Positions 1-7,248 of a DNA stretch of 10,837 bases are shown here, piece after piece (within the stretch, counting starts at the first letter, position 1; the number at the start of each line of letters is the position of its first letter). Origin of the DNA: Klebsiella pneumoniae (lineage in GTDB: Bacteria; Pseudomonadota; Gammaproteobacteria; Ga0077536); the NCBI GenBank assembly GCA_945873015.1, contig CAMCBY010000097.1, positions 1-10,837 on the forward strand, in the 5' to 3' direction. The translations under genes and the position numbers were made by a program. The notes beneath the pieces were generated by a model, which did no database searches, was not told the origin of the DNA, and was given only the letters and a program-made list of their open reading frames with translations.

Positions 1-44
1 CCTGACACTGTGCCCACTCCTAATCCTCCAAGGCGTTCTGGAAT

Positions 45-62
45 GTCAGACTGACGTCTGAC
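45..62. repeat. Perfect 7-bp inverted repeat downstream of the flavoprotein gene
   Basis: GTCAGAC and GTCTGAC flank a 4-nt TGAC spacer, so the stem is perfect. The repeat begins 27 bp beyond the stop codon of the minus-strand flavoprotein gene, where a transcription terminator would be expected. Read on the minus strand it is followed by ATTCCAG rather than a T-run, so it is not a classical intrinsic terminator. It could be a Rho-dependent 3'-end stem or an operator for a gene to the left of the window. The rest of 1-88 shows no coding signal I can support. Confidence 0.35.
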
Positions 63-88
63 CCACAAGAGCCCTGCATGGAGTCTGC

Positions 89-2227
89 TTATCCCTCCCG
101 TCGCCAGCGATGATAGCGCGCCAGCCAGCCCAGCAGGCGCGGCGAAACGTGGGCGCGGCGCCATGCGCCGGCGGCGAATTTGTTCGCTTCGGCGAGCGTC
201 GGATATATGTGAATGGTGCCCAGAATCTTGTTCAAGCCGAGTTTGTATTTCATTGCGAGCACGAACTCGGCGATGAGTTCGCCGGCGTGCTCACCGACGA
301 TGGTCACGCCGAGGATACGATCGCTGCCCGGCGGGGTCAGCACCTTCACGAAGCCGTGATTGCTGCCGTCGGCGATGGCGCGATCGAGTTCGGCAAGGTC
401 GTAACGCGTCACTTCATAGCCGATGCCGCGCTGGCGTGCGTCTTGTTCGTTGAGGCCGACGCGCGCCACTTCCGGGTCGATGAAGGTGCACCACGGAATC
501 ACCCGATAGTCGACTGCGAAACGTTTCAGATTGCCGAACAGCGCATTAACGGTCGCATACCAGGCCTGGTGCGATGCGGTGTGGGTGAACTGATAGGGGC
601 CGGCCACATCACCACAGGCAAAGATGCTTGGCAGGTGGGTTTCGAGATAGTCGTTGACCGCCACCGTGCCCTGTTCGGCAAGGGGTACGCCAAGTTCCTC
701 GAGACCAAACCCCTGCACACGCGGCCGCCGCCCGACGGCCACCAGCACTTCGTCAAAGGCGAGGCTGAAGGCCTGACCGTCGCGCAGGCAGTGCAATGAT
801 TTGCCTCTATGGTCAAGGGTAAAACTTTCGGCGCGGGTATTGAGTTCGAGTTGTATGCCTTCAGCACGGAATAGCGCGGCAACGAAGTCAGAGACGTCGG
901 CATCCTCGCGCGGCAACAGTCGCGGCGCCAGGTCGACCAGCGTGACCTCACTGCCTAAGCGCGCGAAAGCCTGCGCGAGTTCGCAGCCTATCGGCCCGCC
1001 GCCCAATACCAGTAAGCGTGCTGGCAGCGTGCGTAGCCCCCATAGGGTGTCGGAGGTCAGATAACCAACCTCATTAAGTCCAGGGATGAGCGGCACCGCG
1101 GGCTCGGCACCGGTAGCCAGAATGATCGCGCGCGCCGACAATTCGCGCCCATCGACTGTGACGCTGTAAGGCGACGTCAATCGCGCCGCGCCGCGGATAC
1201 ATTCAACGCCCAGACTCTCAAAACGCTCGACAGAATCGTGTGGGGCAATCTGCGCAATCACGCCGTGCACGCGCGCCATGATCTCAGCGAAATCGAATTC
1301 CACATGCGAATGTCGGATGCCGAGGTGGGCCGCATGGCGGGCCTCGTAGACCTGACGCGCGGCTCTCAGCAGCGCCTTGGATGGCACGCAGCCGGTATTC
1401 AGACAATCGCCGCCCATCCGCTCCTGTTCGATGAGCGTGACCTTGGCGCGTACGCCGGCCGCGATCAGCGCGGCGACCAGACCTGCGGAGCCGGCACCGA
1501 TCACGATGACATTCCTGTCGACCTGGGACGGTGGCGGATAGTCGCTGACAAAACGTCGGCGCTTAAGTGTGCTGGTGATGAGTTTGATCAGCAGCGGAAA
1601 CAGACCGAGCACCGCCAGTGACACCAGCACCGCAGGTGACAACACATCGTTCAATTTTTCGATACGGCCAAGCTGGGTGCCGGCATTCACGAATACCAGC
1701 GTTGCGGGCAGCATGCCGAGCTGGCTGTAGAGATAGAAGTCGCGCAAGCGTATCGGTGTCAATGCCATCAGCAGATTGACCGCGAAGAACGGAAACAACG
1801 GCACCAGGCGTAAGCTCAGCAGATAGGACGGCCCGTCTGCGCGGATGCCGCGGTTGATGGCTTCCAGGCGATGACCGAAGCGCGCCTGCACGCTGCTACG
1901 CAGCAGGTAACGTGCGCCGAGGAAGGCGCCACAGGCACCGACCGTGCTGGCGAAGGACACCAGCACACTGCCCCAGCCGAGGCCGAAAACCGCACCGGCG
2001 GCCAAGGTCAGGATGGCGGCACCGGGCACCGACAGCGCGGTCAGTCCGGCGTAAATGACAAACCCCCAGGCCATCGCTGCACTGCGGTCAGCGGCCACCA
2101 CGGCCACCAGGCGCTGCTGTTCAGCTTTTAAGGTCGCAAGGTTGAGGTAGCTGCCGGGGTCGAGCGCGAGCACCAGCAGCAGCATGAACACCAACAGCGC
2201 CAGCGCCGCGCGCCGTGTGCGGCTCAT
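89..2227 (-). CDS. TVP38/TMEM64 membrane domain fused to FAD-dependent dithiol oxidoreductase
   Basis: The 712-residue protein has two parts. Residues 1-220 are hydrophobic, with segments near 7-23, 52-75, 80-105, 140-157, 168-185 and 198-218. They resemble the TVP38/TMEM64 (VTT, DedA-like) domain, including the P-rich LFPFFAVNLL stretch and a following G..PATLVFVNAGT block. After a basic linker (KRRR, 222-225) comes a complete pyridine nucleotide-disulfide oxidoreductase: FAD-binding GAGSAG (244-249), redox pair CLNTGC (C275, C280), NAD(P)-binding GGGPIG (409-414), second FAD motif ACGD (537-540) and the C-terminal His/Glu signature HIYPTLAE (H673, E680). All catalytic parts of the dihydrolipoamide dehydrogenase/mercuric reductase superfamily are therefore present. 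The enzyme is probably held at the inner membrane and passes NAD(P)H electrons to a dithiol/disulfide substrate; the substrate is unknown. There is no HMA metal-binding domain and no C-terminal vicinal Cys pair, so mercuric reductase is unlikely. The ATG at 2227 has a weak AGGGG Shine-Dalgarno at 2235-2239. The gene is divergent from the DUF547 gene. Confidence 0.92.
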   Translation of the reverse strand: MSRTRRAALALLVFMLLLVLALDPGSYLNLATLKAEQQRLVAVVAADRSAAMAWGFVIYAGLTALSVPGAAILTLAAGAVFGLGWGSVLVSFASTVGACGAFLGARYLLRSSVQARFGHRLEAINRGIRADGPSYLLSLRLVPLFPFFAVNLLMALTPIRLRDFYLYSQLGMLPATLVFVNAGTQLGRIEKLNDVLSPAVLVSLAVLGLFPLLIKLITSTLKRRRFVSDYPPPSQVDRNVIVIGAGSAGLVAALIAAGVRAKVTLIEQERMGGDCLNTGCVPSKALLRAARQVYEARHAAHLGIRHSHVEFDFAEIMARVHGVIAQIAPHDSVERFESLGVECIRGAARLTSPYSVTVDGRELSARAIILATGAEPAVPLIPGLNEVGYLTSDTLWGLRTLPARLLVLGGGPIGCELAQAFARLGSEVTLVDLAPRLLPREDADVSDFVAALFRAEGIQLELNTRAESFTLDHRGKSLHCLRDGQAFSLAFDEVLVAVGRRPRVQGFGLEELGVPLAEQGTVAVNDYLETHLPSIFACGDVAGPYQFTHTASHQAWYATVNALFGNLKRFAVDYRVIPWCTFIDPEVARVGLNEQDARQRGIGYEVTRYDLAELDRAIADGSNHGFVKVLTPPGSDRILGVTIVGEHAGELIAEFVLAMKYKLGLNKILGTIHIYPTLAEANKFAAGAWRRAHVSPRLLGWLARYHRWRREG

Positions 2228-2434
2228 GACGGCGCCCCTGCGCGTGGCGGGTGGCAGAGCCCGGCCCGGCGCAGGCGATGCGCCGCCACAGTGCGATGAC
2301 TCGTGTACACTGCCGGCCCCATATGTGGGGGGCGGCGTGTGCAGGTTTTGTTGCGCCTGTCGCTGGTTGTGCGCGGCGCGGCGCGGCGCGCGAAACTTGT
2401 CACCGCGCGACGGTGGCCAGATTGAAATTCGTTC
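2228..2434. promoter_or_regulatory. Divergent intergenic region with hairpin and (GCGCG)4 repeat
   Basis: This 207-bp non-coding stretch separates two outward-facing genes, so it should hold both promoters. It contains the 8-bp palindrome GTGTACAC (2303-2310), a CCCCA-TATG-TGGGG hairpin (2317-2330) and four tandem GCGCG units (2371-2390). A TTGTCA (2397-2402) resembles a -35 box for the DUF547 gene, but I find no good -10 at the right distance. No convincing -35/-10 pair is visible for the flavoprotein gene either. The regulatory role is inferred from gene orientation; the individual elements are seen directly. Confidence 0.5.
2371..2390. repeat. Short tandem repeat, four GCGCG units
   Basis: Four perfect head-to-tail GCGCG units are followed by a further CG. 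They lie 45-64 bp upstream of the DUF547 start codon, in the shared divergent promoter region. Non-triplet tandem repeats in promoters can change length by slippage and alter promoter spacing, but four pentamers is short and the region is GC-rich anyway. Confidence 0.5.
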
Positions 2435-3226
2435 ATGACACAGGTAACTCCAGTGAAGGCATCATTCCATTCCCTTGAGCTTGTTGGCCGCATCGCCGCG
2501 CTGGCATTGCTGCTGGTCATGACCAGCGTCACCCAGGCTGCTGATACCCGCACCCTGAACGCATTGTTCGGCGGCGTGCTGGCCGAGAATGTCAAAGACG
2601 GTTCTGTCGACTATCCCGCCATCGCGCGTAATGTGCGGTTCACCAAGTACATCGAATCATTGGCTGAATTCAACCTCGACAGCTTGAGCGACGACAAGGA
2701 AAAACTCGCGTTCTGGCTCAATGTCTACAACGCGCTGGTAATCAAGAACGTCATCGACGGCAAATCGCCTAACGGTGTGATGGACCGTATGGGTTTCTTT
2801 GGCGCCAACACCCGGGTCGGTGGCCGCAATTTCGATCTCAAGTCGATAGAGAGCGACATTCTGCGCAAGTTCAAGGACCCGCGCGTGTATTTTGCGATAG
2901 TGCCAGCCACCGCGTCCGCGCCCAAGCTGCATTCGCAGGCTTTTAATGGCGAGGAAGTCGAACAGCAGTTGGAGGCCGCGGCCCGCGATTTTATCAACGA
3001 CAAGCGTCGCAACCGCTTCTCCGGTGCGCTGCAGGCCGCCAAACTGTCGAAGATCTTCGAAGAACATCGCGAGCAGTTTGGCAAGAGCGACAAAGAACTG
3101 CTGGCGTATGTGGCGGGATATGTGAACGACGAAGAGGTCGCCAAGCTGCTCAAGCGTGGCACCTATGAAATAAAATTCATGGACTACGACGCCACCATTA
3201 ACGGCATTTCGGTCCAATCGCGCTGA
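2435..3226 (+). CDS. Exported DUF547 domain protein
   Basis: The 263-residue protein begins with a Sec-type signal peptide: a hydrophobic core at about 20-30 and a likely cleavage after VTQA at residue 35. The mature part matches the DUF547 family: AFWLNVYNAL (92-101), a SIESDILRKF segment (137-146) and DPRVYFAIVP (148-157). The function of DUF547 is not established. Two signatures look altered. The usual Cys-containing stretch after the HFAL-like strand reads PATASAP, with no cysteine, and the usual C-terminal DYxWxLN reads DYDATIN (250-256). The protein probably acts in the periplasm. The ATG at 2435 has no obvious Shine-Dalgarno, but it is the start that gives a proper signal peptide. The gene is divergent from the membrane flavoprotein gene, so the two may be co-regulated, and it converges on aas with only 16 bp between the stop codons. 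Confidence 0.88.
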   Translation: MTQVTPVKASFHSLELVGRIAALALLLVMTSVTQAADTRTLNALFGGVLAENVKDGSVDYPAIARNVRFTKYIESLAEFNLDSLSDDKEKLAFWLNVYNALVIKNVIDGKSPNGVMDRMGFFGANTRVGGRNFDLKSIESDILRKFKDPRVYFAIVPATASAPKLHSQAFNGEEVEQQLEAAARDFINDKRRNRFSGALQAAKLSKIFEEHREQFGKSDKELLAYVAGYVNDEEVAKLLKRGTYEIKFMDYDATINGISVQSR

Positions 3227-3232
3227 GCGCGA
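3218..3232. terminator. Stop-codon hairpin in the convergent junction
   Basis: TCGCGC and GCGCGA form a perfect 6-bp GC-rich stem whose 3-nt loop is the TGA stop codon of the DUF547 gene. It sits at the convergent junction with aas, where both transcripts must end within a few bases. No T-run follows on either strand, so this is at best a Rho-assisted or pausing structure. Confidence 0.3.
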
Positions 3233-3242
3233 CAGGCGCAGT

Positions 3243-5438
3243 TCAGTGCTGTTGCCGCTGATACAGTTCGCGCAGCGCCGGATAGTTGATCTTGCCTGAG
3301 CCGAGCAGCGGGATCGCCTCGTGATGGACTATCTGGCGCGGCAGCGCCAGCTCACTGTGGGCAGCCAGGCGCGCCGCGACCACCAGTTCGGTGCGATTGA
3401 CCGTTGCGGTGTCGCTGAACAGCACAATCTGCTCGCCCTTGCGCGAATCTGCGACCGCGAGCGCCGCGTGAATGCCCTGCGGCCATAACTGCGCGGCCAG
3501 TTCCTCGACGATCGCAAGCGACACCATTTCACCACCGACCTTGGCAAAACGTTTGGCGCGGCCCTTGATGCTGACATAACCGTCGGCATCGATGCTGACG
3601 ATGTCGCCGGTTGCATACCAGCCGGCACCGGCGCGTTCGGTCCAGGGTGGAATAATGGTGCCGTCGCTGCCGTGAAACAGATAACCGAGCATCACGTTCG
3701 GGCCACGCACCACCAGTTCACCGCCCTCAACGATGCCTTCAACAGGCGCCAGATAGTGCTCGGTCATGGTCAACAAACGGCCGACCGTGGCACGTCGCGC
3801 TGCGAGTGGATAGTTGACGGCGATCACCGGACTGGCCTCGGTTGCGCCATAACCTTCGAAGATTCGCACGCCGAATTTTTCTGCCCACAGCGCGCGGGTG
3901 TCGTCGGTGAGTTTCTCGGCGCCGGCAATCACATAACGCATGCGATACATGTCGTAGTCGTCGCCATGCTGCGCATAGGCGCGCAGGAAGGTATTGGTAC
4001 CGAACAGACAGGTGACGTTGAGCGCGTAGCACAGCTCCGGCACCAGTCGGTAATGCAGCGGGCTCGGATATTGATAACTCGGACAGCCTTTCAGCAGCGG
4101 CAGCAGCACACCACCCAACAGGCCGAAAGCATGGAACACCGGCAGTACGTTGAGCACACGATCGTCGCTCGTCAGATCGAGCAGTGATTGCACCTGGGCG
4201 AAGTTGGCGAGCAGATTGGTGTGGGATAACACCACGCCTTTGGGAATACCTTCCGAGCCCGAGGTGAACAACACTACCGCCGGCTGCTGCGGATCACACT
4301 CGCCGCTCAGCAGACGATGGGCGAGCTGAGGCATGCGGGCCGCCAGTGCGCCGCCGAGTTTGGCCAGCGGACCGATAGAGGCGCGCAGGTCTTCGAGGTA
4401 GACCAGTTTGGTGAGGCCTTCGATGGCGCTGACTTCGGCGCTCAGATTGGCGGTCTCGACAAACGCCCGCGAGGTCACCACCAGACGCACATTGCCGGTC
4501 TCTATGGCGGTCACCAGGCCGCGCGCGCCGGCGGTGAAGTTCAACATTGCGACCTGGCGGCCGCGTGCGGTGCAGGCCAGCAAGGTGACGACGGCGGCCA
4601 CCGTGCTCGGCAACAGAATGCCGATGCGCTCGCGCTGTGAGAGCTGGCGGGTGAGTGCGCTGCCCAGTACCAGCGCACGGGTCAGCAGCGCCCGATAGCT
4701 GAGGCTGACGCCGGTCGCATCTTCGATAATGGCTTGGCCCATGCCGTGTTTGTGTGCCGCGCGTGCCACTGCCGCGAACAGCGATTCATGACGGAATGTC
4801 GCCGCGTAGGCGACCTCGAGCATCACACCCAGCAGGGCATCGGTGGCCACAGCGCGGCGTTCGCTGCCATGCAGGTCGTCGCGCAGTGCGAGTTTGCGCG
4901 CGGGTAATACCGTGAGCGTGACCTGCGGCAGACAGCGCCGCCGCAGTTTGTCGCCCAGGCCTGAAAAATAGGAATGCTGCGGCCCGTCGATGGCTATCGG
5001 CACAATCTCAGCGTCAGCGTGATCAGCGATCAGCGCCGGCCCGTCATAGACTTTCATCAGCGCGCTGGTCGCGCACAGCCTACCTTCCGGGAAGATCATC
5101 ACTGCGCGCCCCTCACGCAGGATATGGGTCAGTGATTTGAAGGCATTGGGATTTTGTGTATCGAGTTCGTGCCAATCGACACAGCGCAGCAGCGGGCGTA
5201 CGAACCAGCGTCGGGCGGTGGCCGGACTGACGGCGAACACCGGTGTGACGGGCAGGAACAGGAACAACAGCAAGCCGTCGATGAGCGAGGGGTGATTGGC
5301 CACCAGCAGCATTCGCGGCCCGGCTGCACGCAGATGCTCAAGTCCCGTGACCTTGACCCGCAGCAGCAGCCGCAACAGCGCGGCGAGCGCGGTGCGCAAA
5401 GGTTTTATCGGCAACGACGAAGTGCGGGCGTGGATCAT
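3243..5438 (-). CDS. aas: Bifunctional lysophospholipid acyltransferase / acyl-ACP synthetase (Aas)
   Basis: This 731-residue protein has the domain order of E. coli Aas (about 719 residues). Numbered from the chosen ATG, the N-terminal PlsC-type acyltransferase carries NHPSLID (NHxxxxD catalytic motif, about 48-54), FPEGR (about 116-120) and IVPIAIDG. The C-terminal AMP-binding adenylation domain carries LFTSGSEGIPKG, FEGYGATEASP, GWYATGDI, KGRAKRFAKVGGEMVSL and LLGSGKI with the conserved Lys. Known Aas activates free fatty acids on bound ACP and transfers them to 2-acyl-lysophosphatidylethanolamine at the inner membrane, which repairs lysophospholipids. A GTG at 5480 would add 14 residues. 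I prefer the ATG at 5438 because the residues just after it align with the start of E. coli Aas. Neither start has a clear Shine-Dalgarno. The gene lies 61 bp after mltD on the same strand, so co-transcription is likely. No LplT-type transporter is encoded next to it or fused to it. Confidence 0.93.
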   Translation of the reverse strand: MIHARTSSLPIKPLRTALAALLRLLLRVKVTGLEHLRAAGPRMLLVANHPSLIDGLLLFLFLPVTPVFAVSPATARRWFVRPLLRCVDWHELDTQNPNAFKSLTHILREGRAVMIFPEGRLCATSALMKVYDGPALIADHADAEIVPIAIDGPQHSYFSGLGDKLRRRCLPQVTLTVLPARKLALRDDLHGSERRAVATDALLGVMLEVAYAATFRHESLFAAVARAAHKHGMGQAIIEDATGVSLSYRALLTRALVLGSALTRQLSQRERIGILLPSTVAAVVTLLACTARGRQVAMLNFTAGARGLVTAIETGNVRLVVTSRAFVETANLSAEVSAIEGLTKLVYLEDLRASIGPLAKLGGALAARMPQLAHRLLSGECDPQQPAVVLFTSGSEGIPKGVVLSHTNLLANFAQVQSLLDLTSDDRVLNVLPVFHAFGLLGGVLLPLLKGCPSYQYPSPLHYRLVPELCYALNVTCLFGTNTFLRAYAQHGDDYDMYRMRYVIAGAEKLTDDTRALWAEKFGVRIFEGYGATEASPVIAVNYPLAARRATVGRLLTMTEHYLAPVEGIVEGGELVVRGPNVMLGYLFHGSDGTIIPPWTERAGAGWYATGDIVSIDADGYVSIKGRAKRFAKVGGEMVSLAIVEELAAQLWPQGIHAALAVADSRKGEQIVLFSDTATVNRTELVVAARLAAHSELALPRQIVHHEAIPLLGSGKINYPALRELYQRQQH

Positions 5439-5499
5439 GTTCTGCGGCTCGCGGCGAGGCAGGGCGCAGATGGCAGCCACGGCACGTGAGGCGCCGCGC

Positions 5500-7155
5500 T
5501 CAGGTTTTGCCGTTCACCACCAGTTGTTGGCCGGGTTGCAGAGAGGTGGCGCTGGTCGGTAGGCCGTTCCACTTTTTGAGCGCGTCGACGGAGACGTTGA
5601 AGCGGCGCGAAATTGTCCACAGAGAATCCCCTTCCCGGACCTGATAACGCATGCCATCGGTATCGTCGGCGCTCGCCAGCGCAATGCCCGGCATTTCGCT
5701 GCGCGCGGTGCTGGTATTGGGCAGGCGCAACTTCTGGCCGAGCTTGAGCACGGTGCGTGTGGTCAGGCCATTGGCCTTTGCCAGTGCGTCGGCGTTGACG
5801 CGGTAATGGCGGGCAATGTCCCACAGGTTGTCGCCGCTGGCCACCACATGCGTGGCAGGCGCGGTGGTCTTGGCGGGCTTGCGCGTGCTTTTTACGAGCG
5901 GAGCGGGCGCGCTGCCGGTGGCGGCGACACGCGTCGGGCTGCCTGGTAGCCGCAGCACCTGGCCGAGACGCAAGTGTGTGGAACTCAGGTGGTTTAATTC
6001 GCGTAGTGCACGGATGGAGACGCCGGCCTTGGACGCAATCAGCGACAGTGAATCGCCGGCGCGGACCGTGTACTCGCGCCGTCCGGAGCGGATGCTGGGC
6101 GCGCTGTCGGCCGTGGCAGTGCTGCTGACGGGCGGCAGACGACGCACATCGTCAGTCAGTGACGACAGCGCCAGCACGACCTCATCGCCATGGCCATGTT
6201 TGACCAGCACGCGGGTTGCGCCACGCACTGTAGTCTGACGCGTGTAGGCCGGATTCATGGCGCGGAATTGATCCGCTCCGAGACCGCTCGCGCCGGCGAT
6301 GCGCGCCAGCGGCAGGTTGGCGCCGACATCGGCGACATCGAAATACGGGCGGTTGGGTAGCACCGCGGGTTTGACGCCATAGGCGGACGGGTCTGCAACC
6401 ACCGCAGTGACATTCAGCAGGCGCTCGACATAGTTGCGCGTGCCGCCCGGCAGACTCAAAGACCAGAAGTCGGTACCGCGGCCGCGATTGCGATTGCGGG
6501 CGACCGCCTCCTGCACAGTGCGCTCGCCACAGTTGTAGGCTGCGATTGCCAGCAGCCAGTTGCCGTTGAATTCATCACGCAGGTGTTCGAAGTAATGCAG
6601 GGCCGCCTCGGTGCTCGCCACCACATCGCGCCGGCCGTCGTACCAGGCGTCCTGGGTCAGGCCAAAACGTTGCCCGGTAGCCGGAATCAACTGCCACAGG
6701 CCGGCGGGCCCACCACGCGAACCGGCCGCGGGATTAAAACCGCTCTCGAGCAGCGGGATCAGCGCCAGTTCGTAGGGCAGCTTACGGCGATCGAGTTCGC
6801 TCAATACGAAGTGCAGATAGGGTTCTGATTGTTGCGAGCCTTTTTCGATGACGCTGCGGCCGTACTGAATCTTGCCGAGTGGATTGCGCGGAAGATGATT
6901 CGGCGTCTTGTGCAAGCTCAGGCCATCGCCGAGTTTGTGCCACAGGTCGGGGCCTGCAACGACATCTTCGTCGCGCTCGGCAAGCGGCGCTTGCGGTTGC
7001 TGCGCGACTTGCTCTGCAGGAAGCTCCAACGGCTGCACTTGCGGGCCTGAATTCGGGGTGGTCTGCACAAACGGCACGGGCACCGTGCAGCCAAAAAGCG
7101 CAGCGCTCAAGAGGGCGACGAATGCCCCTGTACGGATGTGGTTTCCCCCCAACAT
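5500..7155 (-). CDS. mltD: Membrane-bound lytic murein transglycosylase D with three LysM domains
   Basis: From the ATG at 7155 the protein has 551 residues. It starts with a lipoprotein signal peptide whose lipobox LFGC makes Cys23 the lipidated residue. Next is a family-1 (Slt-type, GH23) transglycosylase domain at about 105-260: ALIPLLESGFNP with catalytic Glu137, GLWQLIPATG (152-161) and the AAYNCGE block (205-211). Three LysM repeats follow at about 361-404, 436-479 and 503-547, each with the (V/A)xxGDxLWxI-like start and GQxLxLP-like end, joined by Ser/Thr/Pro/Ala-rich linkers. The enzyme cleaves glycan strands with 1,6-anhydro-muramyl formation, and LysM anchors it to peptidoglycan, probably from the outer membrane. 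The frame extends upstream to a TTG at 7227, but that would bury the signal peptide, so I reject it. E. coli MltD is shorter (about 450 residues). mltD is divergent from yafS, as in related genomes, but gloB is not next to it. Confidence 0.95.
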   Translation of the reverse strand: MLGGNHIRTGAFVALLSAALFGCTVPVPFVQTTPNSGPQVQPLELPAEQVAQQPQAPLAERDEDVVAGPDLWHKLGDGLSLHKTPNHLPRNPLGKIQYGRSVIEKGSQQSEPYLHFVLSELDRRKLPYELALIPLLESGFNPAAGSRGGPAGLWQLIPATGQRFGLTQDAWYDGRRDVVASTEAALHYFEHLRDEFNGNWLLAIAAYNCGERTVQEAVARNRNRGRGTDFWSLSLPGGTRNYVERLLNVTAVVADPSAYGVKPAVLPNRPYFDVADVGANLPLARIAGASGLGADQFRAMNPAYTRQTTVRGATRVLVKHGHGDEVVLALSSLTDDVRRLPPVSSTATADSAPSIRSGRREYTVRAGDSLSLIASKAGVSIRALRELNHLSSTHLRLGQVLRLPGSPTRVAATGSAPAPLVKSTRKPAKTTAPATHVVASGDNLWDIARHYRVNADALAKANGLTTRTVLKLGQKLRLPNTSTARSEMPGIALASADDTDGMRYQVREGDSLWTISRRFNVSVDALKKWNGLPTSATSLQPGQQLVVNGKT

Positions 7156-7160
7156 GGGGG
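7145..7160 (-). promoter_or_regulatory. Hairpin with the mltD start codon in its loop
   Basis: On the minus strand CCCCC (7156-7160), ATGTT (7151-7155) and GGGGG (7146-7150, with one further G at 7145) can form a 5-bp all-GC stem with the start codon in the 5-nt loop. If the mRNA begins far enough upstream, this would limit ribosome access. If transcription begins at the start codon, as the promoter spacing suggests, the 5' arm would be missing and the hairpin could not form. Confidence 0.35.
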
Positions 7161-7161
7161 T

Positions 7162-7191
7162 AATGTAGAAAGGCCTGGGGGGCAAGGTCAA
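7162..7191 (-). promoter_or_regulatory. Candidate sigma-70 promoter for mltD
   Basis: On the minus strand, TTGACC (7186-7191, 5 of 6 to TTGACA) and TACATT (7162-7167, 4 of 6 to TATAAT) are separated by 18 nt. Only 6 nt lie between the -10 and the mltD ATG, which places the expected transcription start at or next to the A of the ATG. This fits the absence of a Shine-Dalgarno and suggests a leaderless mRNA. It is motif matching only. Confidence 0.42.
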
Positions 7192-7248
7192 CCCCAAGCG
7201 TTGCACGCCGCGTCGGCCGCGTGCCAAGCTTCGAGTCGTTTCCGAGCC

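Noticed and set aside
110..799. 229-codon open frame on the plus strand
   Set aside because: It lies antisense to the C-terminal half of the flavoprotein, whose motifs are certain. Long antisense frames are expected in GC-rich coding DNA, and it shows no domain signature.
89..2227. Mercuric reductase (merA) annotation for the oxidoreductase fusion
   Set aside because: The CLNTGC redox pair is common to the whole superfamily. The HMA domain and C-terminal Cys pair of MerA are absent, there are no other mer genes, and the C-terminus has the HxxPTxxE form of dihydrolipoamide dehydrogenases.
3672..4187. 171-codon open frame on the plus strand
   Set aside because: It is antisense to the adenylation domain of aas and is rich in Gln and His; a shadow.
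7156..7227. Upstream extension of mltD to a TTG at 7227
   Set aside because: It would place 24 residues in front of a good lipoprotein signal peptide and run through the candidate promoter.
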